Source: Acheta domesticus (taxonomy: Eukaryota; Arthropoda; Insecta; Orthoptera; Gryllidae). Taken from it: a DNA stretch of 64,000 nucleotides. Below are positions 23,040 through 35,209 of the stretch, in pieces (positions within the stretch are counted from its first letter, which is position 1; each line of letters opens with the position of its first letter). Location of the stretch: positions 166,617,285-166,681,284 of the forward strand of contig JAHLJT010008446.1 in the NCBI GenBank assembly GCA_031308135.1, in the 5' to 3' direction. The position numbers and the translations under genes were made by a program. Below the pieces are notes generated by a model. That model was not told the origin of the DNA. It was given only the letters and a program-made list of their open reading frames with translations, and ran no database searches.

Positions 23040-26000
23040 GCTCCATAATCACGACTACAGATGTTATGAGTCGGCTGAGTATAAAATCTACTCCAGGTTG
23101 CAACCAGCTCCAACCTACTAAAAGCAAATCTAGGGACTTTCGGTGCCTCTACAATACTTTGCGCAAAAAGTGAGCTGTTCCAAATAAAGCAATTCTGCAC
23201 TTCCCGTCCTTTGAATGACCTGGAAGTTTAGCCAAGTTCTACACAAATTTTGCGGAACAATCCCAAAGCTCCGATAACTATCGGACGACCTGTGCTTTTA
23301 CGCCCCACATTCGGCTGATCTCAATTTCCAAACTCTTGTCTTTAAGACGTTCCTCTGCCTCCTTGGTTACGAAATTTTGATGGCAAGGCACAGCAACATC
23401 CCAAAGTAGACACGATTTTTTCTCAAAAATCCCGGATAACAATATTCCCGGTTTGTTTTGCTGCTATCGTGCGATCCGTTGAATTTTTGGTCGTACAATA
23501 TGTACACAATCCAACCGAGTCACCGGTTTTCGGTGAGGTTCGAACACTTGAGGCATGTGTTTCGAACTCGAGGGCGATACAGCTCTGCCAGTGGAGGTAA
23601 TACACACACTGTCGTGTCTGTTTAAGTATTCGGTTTTTGCTAGAACTGGACAAGCTGAGACAATATGATCAATGGTTCTACTTGGCTGGAAAATTCGGGC
23701 ATTGTCATCTTGGGAAATTTGAGAACCGCTTATCATAATGTCGTGTTTCAACGAATGATCTTGAGCAGCTTCTAGGAACTGTTTCCGATCTGGATTCTAT
23801 TCTTCCCCTTTCAAGCACATAAATGATTGATCTGTATTGATCTGCACATTTGTCCATTCTTTTTAGATATTGTCCATGGAGGGTTTTGGTCCCTCCACGA
23901 CTTCTGTAACATTTTTGCGTATTCTCACAATTTCATGTTTAGTAGTACACAGAAGTTCTTGTCTGTGTTATTAGCATGTGTCTTGCCATAGTTGTCTTTG
24001 CAATGACTGTTTGCTACAGTAAATGCCTCCTGTTTCCCACTTCTTCGTCAGATTTCATGACCTGCATCATTAGAGGGTCATCTTGATGACTGACTACATA
24101 CTATTTCCATTCCAAGCTATTGCATATGCAAGGAAGCTTCAATTTGGTAAGAGGCCTCTTCCTCCTCCTTACGTGTACATAAAGTCTATGTACATCATCT
24201 CGAGTGTGGGCGACATGATGCTGTGTTAGCAGTTTCTGGTTTTTGCATTGTTAGCAGTTTCTGGTCAGCCATGCCAAGCTGAGACAACTGGCTAGATAGT
24301 GCGGATCAAACATAATGCCCAAAACAGAGAGGGGATAGTGAATCTCCTTGAAAAATACCCCTGTATCTGAATACTTCTGGTTCTACTGCTTACTTTCTGC
24401 TCTGTATTAGTAACCTGGTATTCCAGACATCATGATAGCCTTGCAAAATTCAATAAGTCTAGGAATGAAATCGATATAAATCTCCAGGGTCTTCAGCAAA
24501 CATACAATCCGTGTGGTCGTGTATCAAAGGCTTTTTGGTAGTCAATCCCAAGCCATTGACCTCAAATTACGATTTTCCTTTCTTTAATCATTCAAGGTGG
24601 CTTAATTTGAGTAGCAAGATTTCTTACAGCCATAAGAACCTTTACAACATCCTTTTGTTCAACTGGCATTAGGAGATTTCTTCTCTAGATGTCTGTTACA
24701 TTTTGTCAGCTACGGCTGAAGTTATAACTTTGTCATTACTTGGCAGGACAAGTGATGGCCTATAGTTCTTCGCCAAAGAGGCTGTCTCCCGAGAGCTTTG
24801 GGTAAGCGCATACGTGATGTCAACGTGTGAGTCATGCCGGGAGATCCTTTAGGAATTTTCCCTAAAATTTTATTAAATAGCCTTTGCTAGATGCGCGATA
24901 TACAATGCTGTAGTTTCTAATCCAATAAATCGGACCTTGTCAATCCCGGGGGAATGTCAGTTCCCATGTACTTAATGCTTGGAGAATAAGTCATCCTCCG
25001 AGAATTCGTGAACTGAATAGAGTATCTTCCACTGTTTATACATAGTCATCGGCAGCATCAACTTTAGATTGAAGCCAAGATGCATCTTTGTGTGTAGGAT
25101 CTGCTCCCTCCCAGATCCGCCAAAATGCGTATTCAACGTCATCTTTTGAAAGAAGTAAACAGCCCTTTTCGCATTCGGTTTTGAGTCAGAGATTGCGATA
25201 GAATACTCTTCGCGTCTGTTTCAAACAACCGGTTCTGTACACGGAAAGTCTTAATTCTACGTTTGTAACGTCTAATTCTTTGAGCCCATGCTTGAATTTT
25301 CTCTTTATAGCTTCTCAACTACCATTAGCCTGCTGTGTTATTTTCAATTTGGTATTTTTGGTCAAACATTGAAATTTTTCGTTGAACTTTAGAAGTGTGC
25401 GTTGATTTAGAAGATGCCTCAGCTAAGAGTGAAATTTCGCGCCGGGTGTACGTCTATCCGTTCATAATTCTCTTCATCCATGGGGGTACAGAGTTGTTTC
25501 CCCTCTGTTTTGCTGTCGGCCGTCGTGTTCTTGGCTGGCCCCAAAAATTATCTGAGATATTAGATATCCAGTTGCATATATGATGTGATTAAGTTCAGTA
25601 ATATCTAGATCTCTGCCTGGGTCTCGACCACCTATTTAAAGACAGAGATTCGCTGTTCTATCACTCTTTTAGCTTTGGCATTTTTCGTTATATTCTCCTG
25701 AACGGTTCGGAAGATTCAAAGGAAGTTGACTAACTCTTTCTATCTCGCGCCGAAGGATATTTCGCATTATGTCCTTGTCGATGTAATCATTGCCAGATGA
25801 ATTTTCACCACTGACGTGTGTTTTCACTGACAATGAGATGAACATTCCAAGGGTGTCATTCATTTTCAAGTTCTACATTGTTCGTCATTGTGGATAGTTC
25901 GAGCGAAGTACATACTCCGCATTTCTCTCAATGTCAGCAAGTTGTTCTGCTGTGAATTTTCACTGCTGAGTATGTATCGTCGTGAGACTGGCAAGCTTCT

Positions 26001-26675
26001 TGAGTCTAGGGTAGGTCTCATATCTGAGGTTTCCGCTCTCCCCATACCTGAAAACTTCTATTTTCTGAGGCCCCATTTTTCGCTTTTGCCATAGTAAAAG
26101 CACCACATCACCTCGCTTTAATCATCCCGTGTCCATCTCTGACGGAATGGCTTCGAGCTACTGCCGGCTACTGGGTCCCTGAGGACTAACATCCGTGGGA
26201 TGGCCAGAGTCGACAGGTGACATTAGCTCGGCTTTCTGAGCAGGTATGGGACATTGGTAGTAGAACAAAGGCACGTTATAGATCATTACATTGTTGTTCT
26301 ATCCATTTTTTTCTGCTCATTGGTTTGAATTGAGGGCTTCGCATGACGCAAGTTCCAGTTACAGACACACTTAACCCTCGAGTGTTTCCAGCTACCGTGT
26401 ACTGCGACCCACAGTGGCCTCGGGGCATCCCCCCGCAGAGGCCCAGCAAGGGGTCCCTCCGACGCCAGTCGGTATTACTAAACCCCACGGGGATTGTCAC
26501 TGACTGCTGAAGGCTTCGCTGACTAATGCGAGTTTCGGGCCTCCACTCTAATCAGTGGCCTAGGTGCCAACCCCACTTTCTCTCCTGTACCCTCTATGGG
26601 CCGACAACAGGAAGTCCAAAGGTTCATGACCCTTCCCTCTCTACTTACTTCCCACTCTCCTCAAAATGGTATTAG
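23040..26675 (-). mobile_element. R4/Dong-like LINE, copy A
   Basis: Read on the minus strand this copy runs from a 5' untranslated region (26675 to about 26100) through an N-terminal region, the reverse transcriptase and the C-terminal zinc-knuckle/endonuclease region to the 3' end at 23040. It is collinear with copy C (29010-33353) over nearly its whole length, with many small indels that break every frame. The retained C-terminal pieces at 23420-23760 read as the CCHC/restriction-like endonuclease part. Relative to C, about 145 bases are missing at the 5' end, where it is fused to fragment B. In contrast to C it has only one copy of the reverse transcriptase N-terminal block. The 3' end abuts (TTA)n. 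Confidence 0.8.
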
Positions 26676-27272
26676 ATGATTCTTCTCTAGATGTCTGTAC
26701 ATTTTGTCAGCTATGGCTGGAAATTATAACTTTGTACAGTACTGGCAGTCAAGTGATTGGCCTGTAGTTCTTCGCCAAAGGGCTGTATCCCTCTTAGGTA
26801 GCAGATACGTGATGCCGCGTGTGAGCCCATTCCGGGAAGTTCCTTTGGATTTTCTAAAATTTTTTTATTAGCCTTTGCTAGATTGCGGATGTAATGCTGT
26901 TAGTTTCTTAATCCAATAAATCTGGATCTTATCAATTCCCGGGGTATTTCCAGTTTTCATCATGTTCTTAATTGCTTGGAAGAGGTCCTCTTCCGAGAAT
27001 TCGTGAACATCTTCCATTGTTTCCACAAGTTCATTTGCAGCATCAACTTCAGAATTAAGCCAAGATTGCATCTTTGTTGTAGGATTTTGCTCTCTTCTCC
27101 AGATTGCTGCCCCAAACCGCCTCGACATCATATTTTGAAGGAGTGGCAGCATTGCCATTCGGTTTCTGAGTCAGATAACGATAGAATTTCTTCGCGTTCT
27201 GTTTCAAACCAACCGATTCTGCACACGGAAATCTATTCTGCGTTTGTAACGCAGGGAATGGAAGGAGATTTC
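26676..27272 (-). mobile_element. R4/Dong-like LINE, fragment B
   Basis: This minus-strand block repeats the part of the element encoding the region before the reverse transcriptase and its first motifs. Pieces of its translation match the frames of copy C (NELVETMEDVHEFSEEDLFQ, then KSPG-like GNTPGIDKIQIYWIKKLTAL). At 26675/26676 it joins the 5' region of copy A. The rest of its reverse transcriptase and its C-terminus are missing, so it is truncated at the 3' side by A or by a deletion. Its 5' side ends near the (ATT)n array at 27279. Confidence 0.7.
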
Positions 27273-27277
27273 GCATC

Positions 27278-27278
<1 letters not shown>

Positions 27279-27309
<31 letters not shown>

Positions 27310-27341
27310 GTAGTAGTAGTAGTAGTAGTAGTAGTATAGTG

Positions 27342-27405
<64 letters not shown>

Positions 27406-27432
27406 ATAGTAGTAGTAGTAGTAGTAGTAGTA
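27279..27432. repeat. (ATT)n then (AGT)n trinucleotide array
   Basis: About 30 bases of ATT/TTA are followed by about 120 bases of AGT/GTA, then a short (CTT) run. The long poly-Val, poly-Ser and poly-Ile frames here are translations of this array and not genes. The array lies at the 3' side of the minus-strand RTE-like LINE and may include its tail. Confidence 0.95.
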
Positions 27433-28231
27433 TTATCTTCTTCTTCTTCACTTCCAGGATTAGGCGTCTGCCTGTTCCGGCCTCACTAGAACTTCTCTCC
27501 ATTCTCTTTTTCGGCGCTCCCTATATCTCTTGTTCCTCTTAGTTTATATTGGAAGGCCAACTTCCGGTAAACGAGGAATTATCCATCCTTTGTACATGTT
27601 GTAGCCACTTGTTCCTGTACTCCATCATTCTTTCATTGAGGCTCTTCACATTCAGTTCTTCTCTTATTTCATCATTCTTAAATCTATCTTCTCTTGTGCA
27701 ACCTTTTGTTCTTCTAAGAAATTTAATTTCTGCACTTTGTAATTGTGTGTAAGTGCTCTTTTTAGGGACCCAACTCTCACTTCACATAGAGGAGGACAGG
27801 GATGGCCATTGTGTTATAGAACTTTATTCTCGTCTCTTTCCTTGTTTTGTTTTTCATTGTCCTATGACATTTATACCACATACTGATGAAATTTTTGACA
27901 GTTTCTTATTGGTATCTTCATCATGTCCTATTTCACACCCTAAATAGTTGAAAGAAGAGACTTGTTCAATGATTTTGTTGTCTACTACAGTCTTTGTTCT
28001 AACAGGTGATTTTCCCACACAAAGGCCATATAACTTTTGTTTTATCTTTTGAGGATTTTTATGTCAATCCCTTGCACTATATTGTTAAGTGGTGTACTTA
28101 TCTCTGTAAGTCATCCTCTCCTTCTTGTAGTATTACGGTCGTCGTCAGCGTATAATAAAATATTTAAATAGTCCTTTTCTGTAATACATATTCCTTTTTT
28201 TTATAATAAGCTTCCATTTTTGGATTATGTC

Positions 28232-28290
<59 letters not shown>

Positions 28291-28974
28291 GTGGGCGATA
28301 TTGGGCACCCTTGTCGGACTCCTTTGTTAATAGGTATTTCCTCCGTCTTCTTTCTTCCTGTGTTTATTATAATTTTTGAATCTTCATACCTGGCTTTCAT
28401 TACATTTACAATGTGTGCTGGGTAGCCTTGTTTTTCCATTATGTCCCATAACTTTGTCCTATTAACATTATCAAATGCTTTTTCAAAGTCTATAAAAGCA
28501 AGATGTGTTGGCAGAATGAATTCTCTCCTTTTCTCTAAAATTTGCTGTAGGATGAATACATTGTCGGAGGTTGATCTACCTTTCCGAAACACATTTTGTT
28601 TTTCTCCCAATAAGGCTTCAGATATTGCTTTTATTCTTGCATTCATTATTCTGGCATAGACTTTATACATTGTGCAGAGTAAACGTGTACCTCTATAATT
28701 TTCACAATTTTCCTTATCTCCCTTTTTAAAGATGGATATTAACTTCTGCTACTTTCCAGGTATTTGGAATCTTCAGTTTCTGCCAGCAAGTGTTTATTAT
28801 ATGTAGCAACTTCCATTGTAACAGCATCCCACCATACTTCAGTAATTCAGAATTAATTTTTTCTATTCCAGAAGCTTTCTTATTCTTTAACTGTTTCAAG
28901 GCTTCTTGTAATTCTTCAATAGTAATTAGGTCTGTAGTTGTTAGATTTGTGTTATCCCAGTTCGTGTGCACTGT

Positions 28975-28975
<1 letters not shown>
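27433..28975 (-). mobile_element. RTE-like LINE fragment 1
   Basis: Minus-strand translation gives the reverse transcriptase in order: ELQEALKQLKNKKASGIEKI and NSELLKYGG (28.9 kb), an interrupted PNTWKVAEV block, FRKGRSTSDNVFILQQILEK (28.55 kb), FIDFEKAFDNVNRTKLWDIM (28.48 kb; motif A Asp present), INKGVRQGCPISPTL (28.3 kb; motif B), and YADD at about 28150 (motif C). Near the 3' end it gives LNVKSLNERMMEYRNKWLQH (27.6 kb) and a KEAGTGRRLILEV-like end close to 27450. This order is that of RTE/BovB-related insect LINEs. A (TA)n run at 28234-28286 and several frameshifts break it. The endonuclease domain is absent: the copy is 5'-truncated at the (TTA)n array. Confidence 0.8.
28234..28286. repeat. 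(TA)n microsatellite inside the RTE-like LINE
   Basis: A pure TA run interrupts the reverse transcriptase frame between motifs B and C. Confidence 0.95.

Positions 28976-28976
<1 letters not shown>

Positions 28977-29009
<33 letters not shown>
28977..29009. repeat. (TTA)n microsatellite at 3' junction of LINE copy C
   Basis: An uninterrupted ATT array separates the 5'-truncated RTE-like LINE from the 3' end of the minus-strand Dong-like copy C. Confidence 0.95.
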
Positions 29010-29010
<1 letters not shown>

Positions 29011-32000
29011 CTCTAAATCACGACTTAAGATGTTATGTGTCAGCTGAATATAAAATCTACTCCAGGTTGCAACCAGCTACCTAAGGAGCAGATCTAGGGA
29101 CTGTCGGTGCCTCTACAATACTTTGCGCAAAATGTGGGCTGTTCCAAATAAAGCTATTTCTTGCACTTCCCAGTGTTTTGGATTACCTGGGAGTTTAGAC
29201 ATGTTCTTACACAAATTTTGCGGAACAAATCCCAGAGCTCCGATAACTATCGGTACGACCCGTGCTTTTTGCGCCCCACATTCGGCTGATCTCGATTTCC
29301 AAACTCTTGTATTTAAGACGTTTCTCTGCTCCTTGGTAACGACGTTTTGATCGCAAGGTACAGCACATCGATAAGTAAACACGATTTTTTCGCCAAATGC
29401 CCGGATAACTATATCCGGTTTGTTTGCCGCTATCGTGCGATCAGTTTGAATTTGTAGGTCGTACAATATCTTACACAATCCAAAGACGTCACCGGTTTTG
29501 GTGAGTGTTCATACCACTTGGAGCATGTGTTTGGAACTTCGAGGGCGATACAGATCTGCCAGTGGAGGTAGCTACACACCCTGTCATGTCTTTTCAGGTA
29601 TTCGGTCTTTGCTAAGATTGGACAAGCTGAGACAATATGATCAATGGTTTCTACTTGCTCCTGGCAAATGCGGCATTATCATCTTGGGAAATTTTGAGAA
29701 CCGCTTTATCATAATGTCGTGTTCTCAAGGCCTGATCTTGGGCAGCTATTACAAGTGCTTCGGATTTTGGCTTCATTCTTCCCCTTTTAAGCCACATAAA
29801 TGATTGATCTTTATTAATCTGCACCTTGTCCATTCGTTTCAAATATTGTCCGTGGAGTGGTTTTGTCTCTCCACGATTTCTTTAACCTTTTTTTGTGTCT
29901 CAAAATTTCATGTTAAGTAGCATCAGAAGTTCAGTGTCTCTGTCATTCTGGGTGTCTTGCATAGTCTTGTTCGCAATGCTTCTTGCTACACTGACAATGC
30001 CTCTGTTTCCCATTCTTCGGTCAGATTTCATGACCTGCCTCATTAGTGGGTCATCTTGATGGCTGACTACATACTTTCCCATCCCGGTTATTGCATTGTG
30101 CCAGGAGGCTTCAATTTGTCTCAGGCCTCTTCCTCCTTCCTTACGTGACACATAAAGTCTATGTACATCAGCTCGGGGGTGGGCAACATGGTGCATTGTA
30201 AGCAATTTTCTGGTTTTTCGATCCATGTAGCGAATTTCCTGTTCAGTCCAGTCTACTAGTCCGAAACTGTATTCGGCTACAGGCACCGCCAAACTACCTA
30301 TTGCTGATATTTTATTCTTTGAGTTCAGAGCGGACTGCAGGACAAGTCTCACTCGTCTATAATACTCCCTGCGAATTCTCTCTTTCATTGTGTCGTTCTA
30401 GATGGTCTCACATTCTTCAATGCCCAATATTTGTAAGTTTTACCTGGCTCAAGATCTTGAATCACAGTGTGTCTATCAACTTCAATGTTCTCGGACGTGG
30501 TCATTTTGCCTCTTTTTAAGTTGCTTTTGCACACTTGTCAAGACCAAACTTCATGCAGATGTCATTGCTAAAATCATTGATGACAGATAGCATTTGGGAG
30601 AGAATCGCTTAATTCTTAGCAAAAACTTTAAAATCATCCATGTAAAATAAATGTGATACAGGCATTTCATCACCATGGAGCTTGTAACCAAAGTCAGTGT
30701 GCGACAGCTGTCTTGATAGTGGAATCAAACTAGTGCAAAACAGCAGAGGGGATAGTGCATCTCCGTGAAAAATAACTCTGTTAATCTGAATACTTCTTGT
30801 TTCTACTACTCCCTTTCCGCTGTGGATTAGTAACCTGGTGCTCCACGAGTTCATTACTAGCCTTGCAAAACTCAACAAGTCTAGGATGAAATCAATAGAT
30901 CTCCAGGGTCTTCAAAATCCAATCGTGTGGTACACTGTCAAAGGCTTTCTGGTAGTCAATCCAAGCCATGCTTAATTTACAGTTTTCGTTTCTTTACATC
31001 ATTCAAAATTATTTTATTCAGAAGCAAGATTTCCTTACAGCCATAAGAACATTTACAACATCCTTTTTGTTCAACTGGCATTAGATGATTCTTCTCTAGA
31101 TGTCTGTACATTTTGTCAGCTACGGCTGAAGTTATAACTTTGTACAGTACTGGCAGACAAGTGATTGGCCTATAGTTCTTCGCCAAAGAGCTGTCTCCCG
31201 CTTTGGGTAGCAGAACCTTTACGACATCCTTTCTGTTCAACTGTTAACAGACGATTCTTCTCTAGGTGCCTATACATTTTGTCAGCAATGGCTGCAGTTA
31301 TAAGTTTGTACATTACTGACAAGCAAGTAATTGGCCTGTAGTTCTTCGCCAAAGAGCTGTCTCCTCCTTTGGGTAGCAAATACGTAATGCCGCGAGTGAG
31401 CCATTCGGGGAGTTCCTTAGGGTTTTCTAAAATTTTATAAACAGCCTTTGCAAGATGAGAATGTAGTGCTGTTAATTTCTTAATCCAATAAATCTGGATC
31501 TTATCAACCCCAGGGGATTTCCAGTTTCCCATATTCTTAATTGTTTGGCATAGGTCCTCTTTCGAGAATCCTTGAACATGTTCCACTGTTTCCACGAGTC
31601 CATTGGGCAGCATCAACTTCAGATTGGAGCCACAATGCGTCTTTGTTGCAGAATCTGGTTTCTTCCCAGATTCCTGACCAAAATGTTTCGACGTCATCTT
31701 TTGAAGGAGGGGCAGGATTGCCATTCGGTTTTTGAGTCAGACTGCGATAGAATCTCTTCGCATCTGTTTCAAACTACCGGTTCTGTACACGGAAATCTTC
31801 TCTACGTTTGTACCGTCTTATTCGTAGAGCCCATGCTTGGATTTTTTCTTTTAGCTTTTCAGCTATCATTAGCCTTGTTGTGTCATTGTCAATTAGGTAT
31901 TTTTGTTCAACATGGAGTATTTTTTGTTGACCTTTATACGTGTGGTATGACTTAGAAGATGCCTCCGCTAGGAGTGATATTTCACGCCGTGTGTCGGCTA

Positions 32001-33353
32001 TCCGTTTCATAATTCTTTTTCATCCATGGAGGTACGGAGCTTTTTTACTCTGTCTGGCTGTCTGCCATCGGTGTTCTTGGCTGGCCCCAAGATTATCTGA
32101 GATACTAGATATCCAGTTTGCATACAGGATGTGATTAATTTCAGTAACATCTAGATCTCTACTTGAGGCCTGTACAACCTCATTTAAGACAGAATTCGCT
32201 GTTTCTATCACTCTCTTAGCTTTAGCATTTTTCGTAAATTCTCCTCAACGGTGCACGAGATTCGAATGGGAAGTAGAGAACTCGTTCTATCTCGCGTCGG
32301 AGGAGGTCCCGCATCATGTCCTTATCATGTGACTCATGGCCAGATGAATTTTCACCACTGACGGGTGTTTCATTTGGAAGATATGAACCTTGAAGGAGAT
32401 TCATCGTTTTCAGGGATATTAGATAGTTCTAAATATTCGTCATGTGAATAGTTTGATCGTTTCTCTGGATGTCTGCAAGTTGTTCTGCTGTGAATTTTCC
32501 ACTGCTGAGTATGTATCGTCGTTGACTGGCAAGCTTCTTTGAGTCTAGGGTAGGTCTCATATCTGGGTTCCGCTCTCACCATACCTTGAAAACTTCTATT
32601 TCGGAGCCCCAATTTTTCGCTTTTGCATAGTAGAAGCACCACATCACCTCCTTTAATTCATCCCGGGTGCATCTCTGACGGTGGCTTCGAGCCTCTGCCG
32701 GCTCTGGGTCCCTGGGACTAACATCCGTGGGATGGCCAGGACGTCGACAAGGTGACATTAGCTCGGTTTCTGAGCAGGTATGGGACATTGGTAGAACAAG
32801 GCACGTTAAGATTCATTACATTTCTTGTTCTATTCATTTTGCTCATTGGTTTGAATCGAAGATTCGCAGGACGCAAGTTCGAGTTCACAGATCACACTTA
32901 ACCTTTGGGTTGATTCCTGCCATCCGTTACTGCGACCCACAGTGGCCTCGGGGCATCCTCCCGCAGGGCGCAGCAAGGGGTCCCTCCGATCGCCAGTCGG
33001 CATTACTAAACCCTACGGGATTTTCACTGACTGCTGAAGGCAGCCTCCTTCGCTGGCTAATGCAAGGTTCGGGCCTCCACTCTAATCAGTGGCCTGGTGT
33101 GCCAACCCAGTTTCTCTCCTGTATCCTCCATGGGCCGATAACAGGAAGTCCAAAGGTTCATGACCCTTCCCTCTCTACTTACTTCCCACTCTCCTCAAAA
33201 TGGTAGTACTTCTTCGTCGGACCCCTCACCTTCAACCTATTCAGCAAGGGAGACCCTACCAGTAGCTAGGCTACCACTGACATAGCTCTCAGGCTCATGG
33301 GGGTACTCAAGCCCCACCACCAACTGCAAGGTCGTGTACTCCCTAGGTGGAGT
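29010..33353 (-). mobile_element. R4/Dong-like LINE, copy C (about 4.3 kb, near full length)
   Basis: This is the most complete copy. On the minus strand come a GC-richer 5' region (33353 to about 32700) and an N-terminal part (32.6-31.8 kb). Next is the reverse transcriptase start (31724-31170) with GITYLLPKGGDSSLAKNYRP and ITCLSVMYKLI. Further on are GDALSPLLFC and FYMDD (motifs B and C, 30.8-30.6 kb). The post-RT region (30388-29900) has IRREYYRRVRLVLQSALNSK and ADVHRLYVSRKEGGRGLRQI. Last is the endonuclease part (29.48-29.1 kb). About 170 bases spanning the first reverse transcriptase motifs occur twice (31046-31213 and 31214-31380), and frameshifts break the protein. The 3' end (29010) and 5' end (33353) both touch (TTA)n. 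Confidence 0.85.
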
Positions 33354-33355
33354 TG

Positions 33356-33357
<2 letters not shown>

Positions 33358-33397
<40 letters not shown>
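33358..33397. repeat. (TTA)n microsatellite at 5' junction of LINE copy C
   Basis: A TTA array between the 5' end of copy C (which ends ...GGAGTTGTTG) and the TA that starts the Tc1-like element. Confidence 0.95.
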
Positions 33398-34151
33398 GAC
33401 CACAGAACTTCATGCAATTGCATATTTTTTTACTGACTGTGCATATCGAAAGGAAATGTATATAACTTTACCTATCACCGAAAATAAAACAAATTTACCC
33501 TATTTTTATTTTGCATGTGTGCACATGTTTTATTTTAACTGCGTATTTTAATGTATGCGGTATATTTATGTGCATATACTCCAGGTTTTTGTGGAGAAGT
33601 GGATCGAAGTCAGATCTTTTCGGGTATTTCTCTTTCAACTTAGTAGTGACAACGCGGGTATGGAAATTGAACCTCATTAGTACCCTTCGCACGGTTTCGG
33701 GATTTACTTTCTTGCCAATTCCAGTTTATAACTGTGGAGTAACTTTTGGTGCATTAATATGGGGGTTTTCTTTATTGTTTTCACAAGATTCTCATCTCGA
33801 TCAGAAAGTCTTCGGTCGTTCTCCTCCGGGTTGCAGTTCAAATCGCCTATTCATTGATCTACCATGAGATTATGTCACTCACTGTGCTTTTTTTCATTAA
33901 TGGCATTTTGCAAAATTTTGGGCATCATTAACACTTTGCATGATGGTAAATAACCAGCGGACGCTGCTCAAAGTTGGTGTTCTTTTCTCAACGATTCATT
34001 TCGCTTAAATGTTTAGGTTCCCACGTATCTGGTTCATCAACTGAAAGGTGACCTTGATTTGTTTTATTTTTGGTGGTAGGTAAAGTTATATACATTTCCT
34101 TTCGATATGCACAGTCAGTAAAAATATGCAATTGCATGACGTTCCGCGGTC
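33398..34151 (-). mobile_element. Tc1-like transposon relic with ~95-bp inverted ends
   Basis: The left arm from 33398 (GACCACAGAACTTCATGCAA) and the reverse complement of the right arm from 34151 (GACCGCGGAACGTCATGCAA) match for about 95 bases, through TTGCATATTTTTTACTGACT, GTGCATATCGAAAGGAAATG and AACTTTACCTA. TA flanks both ends (33396-33397 and 34152-34153), the Tc1/mariner target. Inside, on the minus strand at 33860-33600, the pieces RRLSDRDENLVKTIKK, NAPKVTPQL, NPETVRRVLMRFNFHTRVV and KLKEKYPK resemble the second helix-turn-helix of Tc1 transposases and the start of the catalytic domain. The DDE part is missing, so at 754 bases this is an internally deleted element. Confidence 0.75.
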
Positions 34152-34153
34152 TA

Positions 34154-34192
34154 ATAGTAATAATAATAATAATGATTATTATTATTATTATA
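34154..34192. repeat. (TAA)n/(TTA)n array between Tc1-like relic and repeat R
   Basis: A short TAA run that changes into TTA units; probably the remainder of the TTA tail of repeat R copy 2, into which the Tc1-like element jumped. Confidence 0.85.
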
Positions 34193-34193
34193 A

Positions 34194-35205
34194 CAATAAA
34201 ACACAACACACTTGCCAACAAAAAACACTAAATTAATAATTTGTTTATATTAGGGCTGATAATTTGAAATAAAATGCATTTTTAATCAGTAAAATCTAGA
34301 GTAAATAAATATTAAGCATTTTAAGTAAAGATTACCGTATGAACCTATTGCAGTCCCATTTTTAAACTTGCACCATCTGTTTGGAAACATATAAGGATTA
34401 TTTTAGAATTTTTCAATTTTTTTGGAGATGAGCATTTTGAAAAATCTTAAAATCAAAATTTTAAATTCAAATTTGAAAAACCTTTTGAACGCAACCCCTA
34501 TTGAGTTGTATATCTTATAAAAGGCCATAAAGAAAGCGGAAAAATGACACATGTTCCAGCTCTATATCTTAATTTGGTGAGGTTCTACATCAATTTATAA
34601 ATTTTCGGGAACACAATTTTGCAAAATTTTACATGGCTGTATTTCACAAACGGGTGGAAATATTTTACTCAGAATTTGTAGTTTTCTTATTCTTTATTCA
34701 TACTACCTATGTGTCAAATTTCATCTGAATCTAAAATTATGAGGTAAAATTTTAATTTAAACTGTGTTGATTTAATATGAAATGACCCATTTGGAAACAA
34801 AAATCAACGCAATGAGCAAACGCACCTTTCACTAACCAAACAAAAATACAGCATTCTTTTAGACGTTTCTCGTTCGAAAACGGAACTGCTACTAATAAAA
34901 TTTGACAGGAGCGGCGCCCAGCGAGGGCTTGGCGAACGAACGTTGTCTCAAAGAAGTCCGTTGGCAGCTGAAGGTTGGCAGTTTAAGGTCATGCTCGGTG
35001 TCTGATTTTACTTCAAGGCAAAGGAAAAAATATTTCCACTGTTTGTGTAGAGTCAGGAAATAAATCAATTTCGAAAGGGACCTAACTCCTATAGCGCCCG
35101 GCGCCCGGAAGGGAAGTGTGGTGTCGGTCAGCCAATGAGAACAAGTGACGACCACGTGCATTTGTTTACGTGCTGAGTAAAGTTAGAGCGAACGGACCTT
35201 ATGTC
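34194..35205 (-). repeat. Dispersed repeat R, copy 2 (inverted)
   Basis: This is the reverse-oriented counterpart of 21670-22970. The 34194-34792 part matches 22375-22965 closely, and the outer end shares AGCGAACGGACCTT (about 35187-35200). The middle (34800-35180) is more GC-rich and cannot be aligned by eye with copy 1. No coding frame is recognised. Confidence 0.6.
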
Positions 35206-35209
35206 TCCC

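Noticed and set aside
23040..23800. Plus-strand short frames over the Dong-like LINE copies
   Set aside because: They are antisense shadows of the minus-strand LINE protein; the same shadows recur over copy C and, on the minus strand, over copy D.
26976..27542. 188-codon plus-strand frame with poly-Ser and poly-Val
   Set aside because: It is a translation of the (AGT)n/(ATT)n array and of the antisense of a LINE; no protein.
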